Of a DNA stretch of 64,000 nucleotides, positions 59,706 to 64,000 are shown piece by piece. Origin of the DNA: Diadophis punctatus similis (lineage: Eukaryota; Chordata; Lepidosauria; Squamata; Dipsadidae). Position 1 is the first letter of the stretch; each line of letters begins with the position of its first letter. Below the pieces are notes generated by a model that did no database searches, had not been told where the DNA came from, and saw only the letters and a program-made list of their open reading frames with translations. A program made the position numbers and the translations under genes. The stretch spans positions 47,457,242-47,521,241 of the forward strand of contig JALIGW010000005.1 in NCBI GenBank assembly GCA_023053685.1. Direction: 5' to 3'.

Positions 59706-60454
59706 AAAAGCTGGTCTCCTAAGTCAGGAAGGAAGGTAATTTATCTGTTTCCCCACTGAGGGAATACATGTGCATTTTAAAGGACCAGTAAATCTTCCTT
59801 ATTGATTTGTACATTTACATGCTATATCACACATTTCTTTTATCCAGTCTGAATATAGTGTTTTTCTGGAAGTAGGCAGGGGGAAGGACTACATTCTATA
59901 TTGGAAGGATCTTGGGAACTTTTCTAGATTTCCCCAGAAATTTGTTCTCTTTACAAATGATCTTTCCACCTAGTAAAGGAAATTAATGATCTATGGCTTC
60001 AGCTAAAGAGAGATGTTCATGGCTTATTCAGAAATGGAAGGCATGTACTGTATATTCAGTAAAATTTGTCAGAGGTTTGCAATATGGTTTAAGCATCCTT
60101 TTTTGACTAATAAAAAGAAGGGAAAAAATCTTTGCAGCATTTGCAAAATAAGAGAACATATGCTGATTTTGGGTTTTTTTTGCATAGAAAGGAATGTAGC
60201 CAAACTGTTTGTGTCAAAAAAGCCTCAAAGAAACAGAAGGTTTGCCTTGAGTGCTCATTTGATTATTTGTTTTGAACAGAATTTAAAACTAGAAAGCAAG
60301 TGGGACTATTTTCAGAATCAATTCAACTGCTTTTGCCTCTTTGTTTTGATTTTTAAGTGTAAAAAGACTCTTCCCGCTTCTAGTCATCTGTTCTGTCTGG
60401 CAGTCTGGCACCTATTTAGATGGTAACTAAGATAATGGAAGTTATAACAGAAAA
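59706..60454. other. No gene seen
   Basis: The open frame 60013-60426 has no recognisable domain, lies in AT-rich DNA and is not supported as a gene. Confidence 0.4.
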
Positions 60455-61200
60455 AAAAACCCAGAATAACAGAGTTGGAAGGGGTGTTGGAAATCTTCTA
60501 ATCCAATCCCCTGCTCACGCAGGAGACTCTATACCAGTGATGGCGAAACTATGGCACGCATGCCACAGGTGGCATGCGGAGCCATATCTGAGGGCACATG
60601 AGGTGTTGTCCTATGTCAACTCCAGCATGCATGTGTGTGCCGGCCAGCTGATTTTCGGCCTTCCGGAGGGTGGGGACGCCGTTTTCGCCTTCCCCAGGCT
60701 TCAGGAAAGCCTCCTGAAGCCTGGGGAAGGCGAAAAATGACCCAATGGGCCTACCGAAAGTTCAGAAACAAGCTTCTGGTAGGCCCGTTGGGCCCATTTT
60801 TCGCCATCCACAGGCTCCGGAGGCTTCAGTGAGGTCTGCATGCATGTGGGGGGGATCGCGGGGGCTTGTGCGCGCATGTGTGGGGGTAGGGCCTTGCATT
60901 ATGGGTGTGGGCACGCGCGTGCGTGCTATCGCAGGCACGCATGCCCTTTTGGCACCTGAGAAAAAAAGGTTCGCCATCACTGCTCTATACCATTTCTGAC
61001 AAGTGGTTGTCCAGTCTCTTCTTAAAAGCCTTCAATGATGGAGCACTCACAATTTTTGAAGGAAAGCTGTTGATTGACTAGTTGATTGTTCTCACTGACA
61101 AGAAATTTCTTCTTAGTTCTAGGTTGGATCTCACCTTGATTCATTTCCATCCATTGTTTCTTGTCTTGCCTGCAGGTGCTTTGGAAAATAGTTTCACCCC
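60455..61200 (-). repeat. CR1 LINE 3' end, split by a hAT element
   Basis: The plus-strand text AATAACAGAGTTGGAAGGGG and TCTTCTAATCCAATCCCCTGCTC, resuming after the insert with TTGTCCAGTCTCTTCTTAAA, GATGGAGCACTCACAATTT and CTGACAAGAAATTTCTTCTTAG, is the reverse complement of a CR1 3' end. Confidence 0.82.
60527..60990. mobile_element. hAT-type non-autonomous element inside CR1, perfect 8-bp duplication
   Basis: The element at 60535-60982 (448 bp) begins CAGTGATGGCGAAACTATGG and ends GGTTCGCCATCACTG, with CTCTATAC on both sides (60527-60534 and 60983-60990). It is GC-rich, with an inner palindrome around CCCAGGCTTCAGGA/TCCTGAAGCCTGGGG (60694-60726). No transposase. Confidence 0.92.
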
Positions 61201-64000
61201 ATTTGTACGAAACTGACTTGGTCTTCTGATGGCAATTATTGAAGTTTTCTTCATCAAAATAGTCTCAATATTTGTACTGGTTCCCTCAGTTCTAAAATCT
61301 TCCTCATACTTAAAGCTGAAATCCTCACATTCCAATGTAATGTTTATAAAATACTTTCCAGTTGCTCAATGTATTTTCCTATATACTGAAAGACTTGGAA
61401 TACTGGAAATTTAAATCTAAAATGTTTAAATAACATCATTTGGGAAGAGCTTGCCTAAAAGTTTCTTTATATGGATTTTGCAGCAATTTGAAAGCAATTA
61501 CAGATGCCTCTGATGGCATAATATCAGCAGTGATATACAACTGAACTGACTTGTTTCAGGCTAAGATTCAGTGTATTTGAAACCATGCCCAAGTTAGTAT
61601 AGGATTTGTGTTATATACATTTGGGTAGGGATTGTTTTTGAAGTGTGGAAATTGCTAACTGAAAGAGATGTGGAAGATAGTGATTGAAGCAGTTGATAAA
61701 TGAAGTGATGGGGTATGAAGTTGAATCCAGTAGAATGGTTTTTGAAGAGGGAAAACAGAAAACACGAAGGATATTTAACTGCTTGCAAGTTGAGAAGAAT
61801 TAGTGAAACAGCAAGATTATGTTTGCTGATAATAGCTCTTGTGCCATATTGTTTTTCAGGTGGCATAACAATTTTTTAGGTTGGAAGGCAATAATTGTGG
61901 GGACAGATTTTCCGTAGCTGTGGAGCTATTATGACACTATCTGCCATTATACACGGGGTAATAAAGATGGTTACTGGTGAGACACCACTTTTCAATAATT
62001 GTAAAGAATATGAAACATGAGTTTGACAGAAAGATGCAGGAGTGGTTGTATGAACAAAAGTGTCTAAAGTGCCTTTTAAGCCTAGAACAGGAAGATAACA
62101 TTTGGAAATACCTCAGTCATGCAGTTGCTGTCCTGAATCACTGTAGTTTAAGAAAGGAAAGTGTGCAGCACAATCAGTCTTACAAGCTTCTGTTAATGTA
62201 GCAACTCCCAATAAAAGTAGATTTAGCCTTCTTGTGGAGTTGATTTCCTGGTCTGATCAATCTAATGCAGCTAACGATAATAGTCCAAAATATATTTGGA
62301 TATTCTAGAAAAAAAAGTCCAATATATAAGAGAGCGGAAAAGAAGAGGAGAAATAAGAATATACAGGGCTGAACTGGAGGAGAGCAGAAGGTGAGAGATA
62401 CCAGAGACAAAGTGCACACCATTTGTGATGGGAGGATGGTGTCTGAGAAAGGTTATAAGAGGAATGAGTGATTCCTTCCCCCATGGAGTGTGAGATGGAA
62501 GAGAGAGAAAAAGACCTACCCAGAGGTGAGAGTGAAGAGATAGGCTGCTTATCCAATGGTGAGCATGTAGTGCACTAATATGGGAAGCTGGGGAGTGGAT
62601 TGATGGCTCTTGAGGCTCTAGTTTATGTTAGTAGATGAGTAAATATGTTGGAGTGGGAGAGAAGAATAGCATTCCATATTATCTGAAGACCTTTTATGAT
62701 AAAAAGAACATTTTTAATAAACATCATATTTATTTAAGCCTTGAATAATGTCTTTGTATTCCCCTAAACTGAGCACACTAACAAGATTAGAAACAAGAAA
62801 CAGATGGAAGCCCATATAATAATTATAAAAATAAAAATAAAATGTTTTGACAAACAAATAAATAGAGGTAAATTGTTGCCAAAGTCATTGGGAATACAAT
62901 GCATATATTATTCTGAATATCATTTGCTATTGTGTTCTTAGAGAACAGCAGTTGAAGTTGAAGTAAATCAAGAAAGCAACATATGAAATTTATTACCTTG
63001 AGACTTCATCTGGTGTTCTAAGTGAATTACTTATCAACTTGTGTTAGTTTGGACCATCTGTTGATGATGTAATATAGATGAGCTTCTTGAATATATTTAG
63101 CTGCTTTGCAATATTTATATTTCTTTTAAATTGTATGACATAAAAACATTTATTCTTAACATGCTGGAGCTAGTGTAGAAATATATATAATAAACCTACA
63201 TAAGGATGAGTGGTTTATATGACATTTTCATTCTATTTGAATTGGTTAAGTTAACAAACTTTGTTGACATTCAGTGAAATTACCTCAAACCTGTCCAGTT
63301 TTATCTTATTAGATGATGACTTCTCTACCTTGCATGATTCACTTCCTTCTTTAGAGGAAGTAATCTCCATGGGTTATTAAAATACAGTTTAGTCATACTG
63401 TTTATTATAAATACAATTTATAAATAATACATTCTTCTTATATATTTGTACATTTATTTATCATTATAATGCTGTTCTTTCAAAGAGTTCAATGAAACAT
63501 TCTCCTCTTCCTCTCCCTGGTTTTTTTTTTTTTCTGTTTTGTGAAAGCATTCCAATGTTGTTTATAAGCCTCATGTAAAGTGAAATTCCACAGAAAAGAC
63601 AAATGACACTTTGTATAGCCTTGGACTTGTTTTCCTTTGTCCTTTCCTTTGCCTCTGTCAACTTCAAATCATATTGGCCTACCTCAATGGCTCTTGTGAA
63701 AATGAATAATAGGAATAAGAAGTGCTTCATATATCAAGAATGTCATAGAAATCATAAATAATAGCTCTTATTAGTATTAGCAAGTTTATTTGATAACACA
63801 TTCTAAAGATCTCAAGAACTGGCTGTACGTTTTATATCTCTTATTTGCTTCTTCCCCCTCCCCCCCCCCAAAAGTCATATATGATATAGCCAAAGAGATC
63901 AAAACTATGGAAGAAATATGAGAGTTTTTCTTAGTAATAATGCACAAATGGGAAATTCAGCAGAGGGGATATTGGCTGAAGTTTCTTCTTCAACACAGGG
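61201..64000. other. No gene seen
   Basis: AT-rich sequence to the window end. No exon, RNA gene or full element is recognised, and the remaining open frames are short and without motif. Confidence 0.45.

Noticed and set aside
60013..60426. 137-residue open frame as a novel gene
   Set aside because: No domain, signal peptide or splice context, AT-rich codons only; it is probably chance.

Overview
The window looks like nuclear DNA of a squamate reptile, most likely a snake. The argument is the repeat content: a CR1-type LINE that ends in an AATAG-type microsatellite, Bov-B fragments, tRNA-derived SINEs of the Sauria type, L2-like and Dong/Rex-like LINE pieces, and many small hAT-type elements. 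It is AT-rich and gene-poor. The species cannot be named from the sequence.

One host gene is recognised with confidence: secretogranin II (SCG2), on the minus strand. The whole 602-residue coding sequence lies in one exon (42658-44466). A splice acceptor sits at 44481-44482, the intron is about 4.3 kb, and a non-coding first exon ends at 48760. A TATA box (48851-48857) and a perfect cAMP response element (48887-48894) lie just upstream. The precursor carries the secretoneurin and EM66 regions, but the usual dibasic pair between them reads Asn-Lys.

Nearly everything else recognisable is mobile DNA. From left to right: a LINE 3' fragment (345-845); a foldback hAT MITE (2398-2532); a Ty3/gypsy element on the minus strand with both LTRs and a 5-bp target duplication (5387-11371), which holds an L2-like LINE with an uninterrupted 1054-codon ORF2 (5663-8827); ends of a mariner-like element (11603-12518); CR1, Bov-B and hAT pieces (14.5-17.6 kb); microsatellites (18.5, 21.7, 30.6, 50.9 kb); a cluster of hAT elements and a solo LTR (24.2-33.8 kb); a decayed plus-strand gypsy element (38.0-41.2 kb); SCG2 (42-48.9 kb); a ribozyme-bearing repeat (52.76-53.2 kb); nested solo LTRs (54.9-55.6 kb); a third gypsy remnant (56.2-57.85 kb) abutting a SINE; and a CR1 split by a hAT element (60.5-61.2 kb).

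The most unusual structure is at 52757-53200. Two motifs with every conserved core base of a minimal type I hammerhead ribozyme lie 322 bp apart in direct orientation. The second directly follows a tRNA-like segment with perfect A and B boxes and is followed by a T4 run. The predicted 322-nt monomer between the two cleavage sites has a 5' end that pairs with the stem I strand near its own 3' end. This resembles the ribozyme repeats of retrozymes and Penelope-like elements, here joined to a Pol III-type SINE head.
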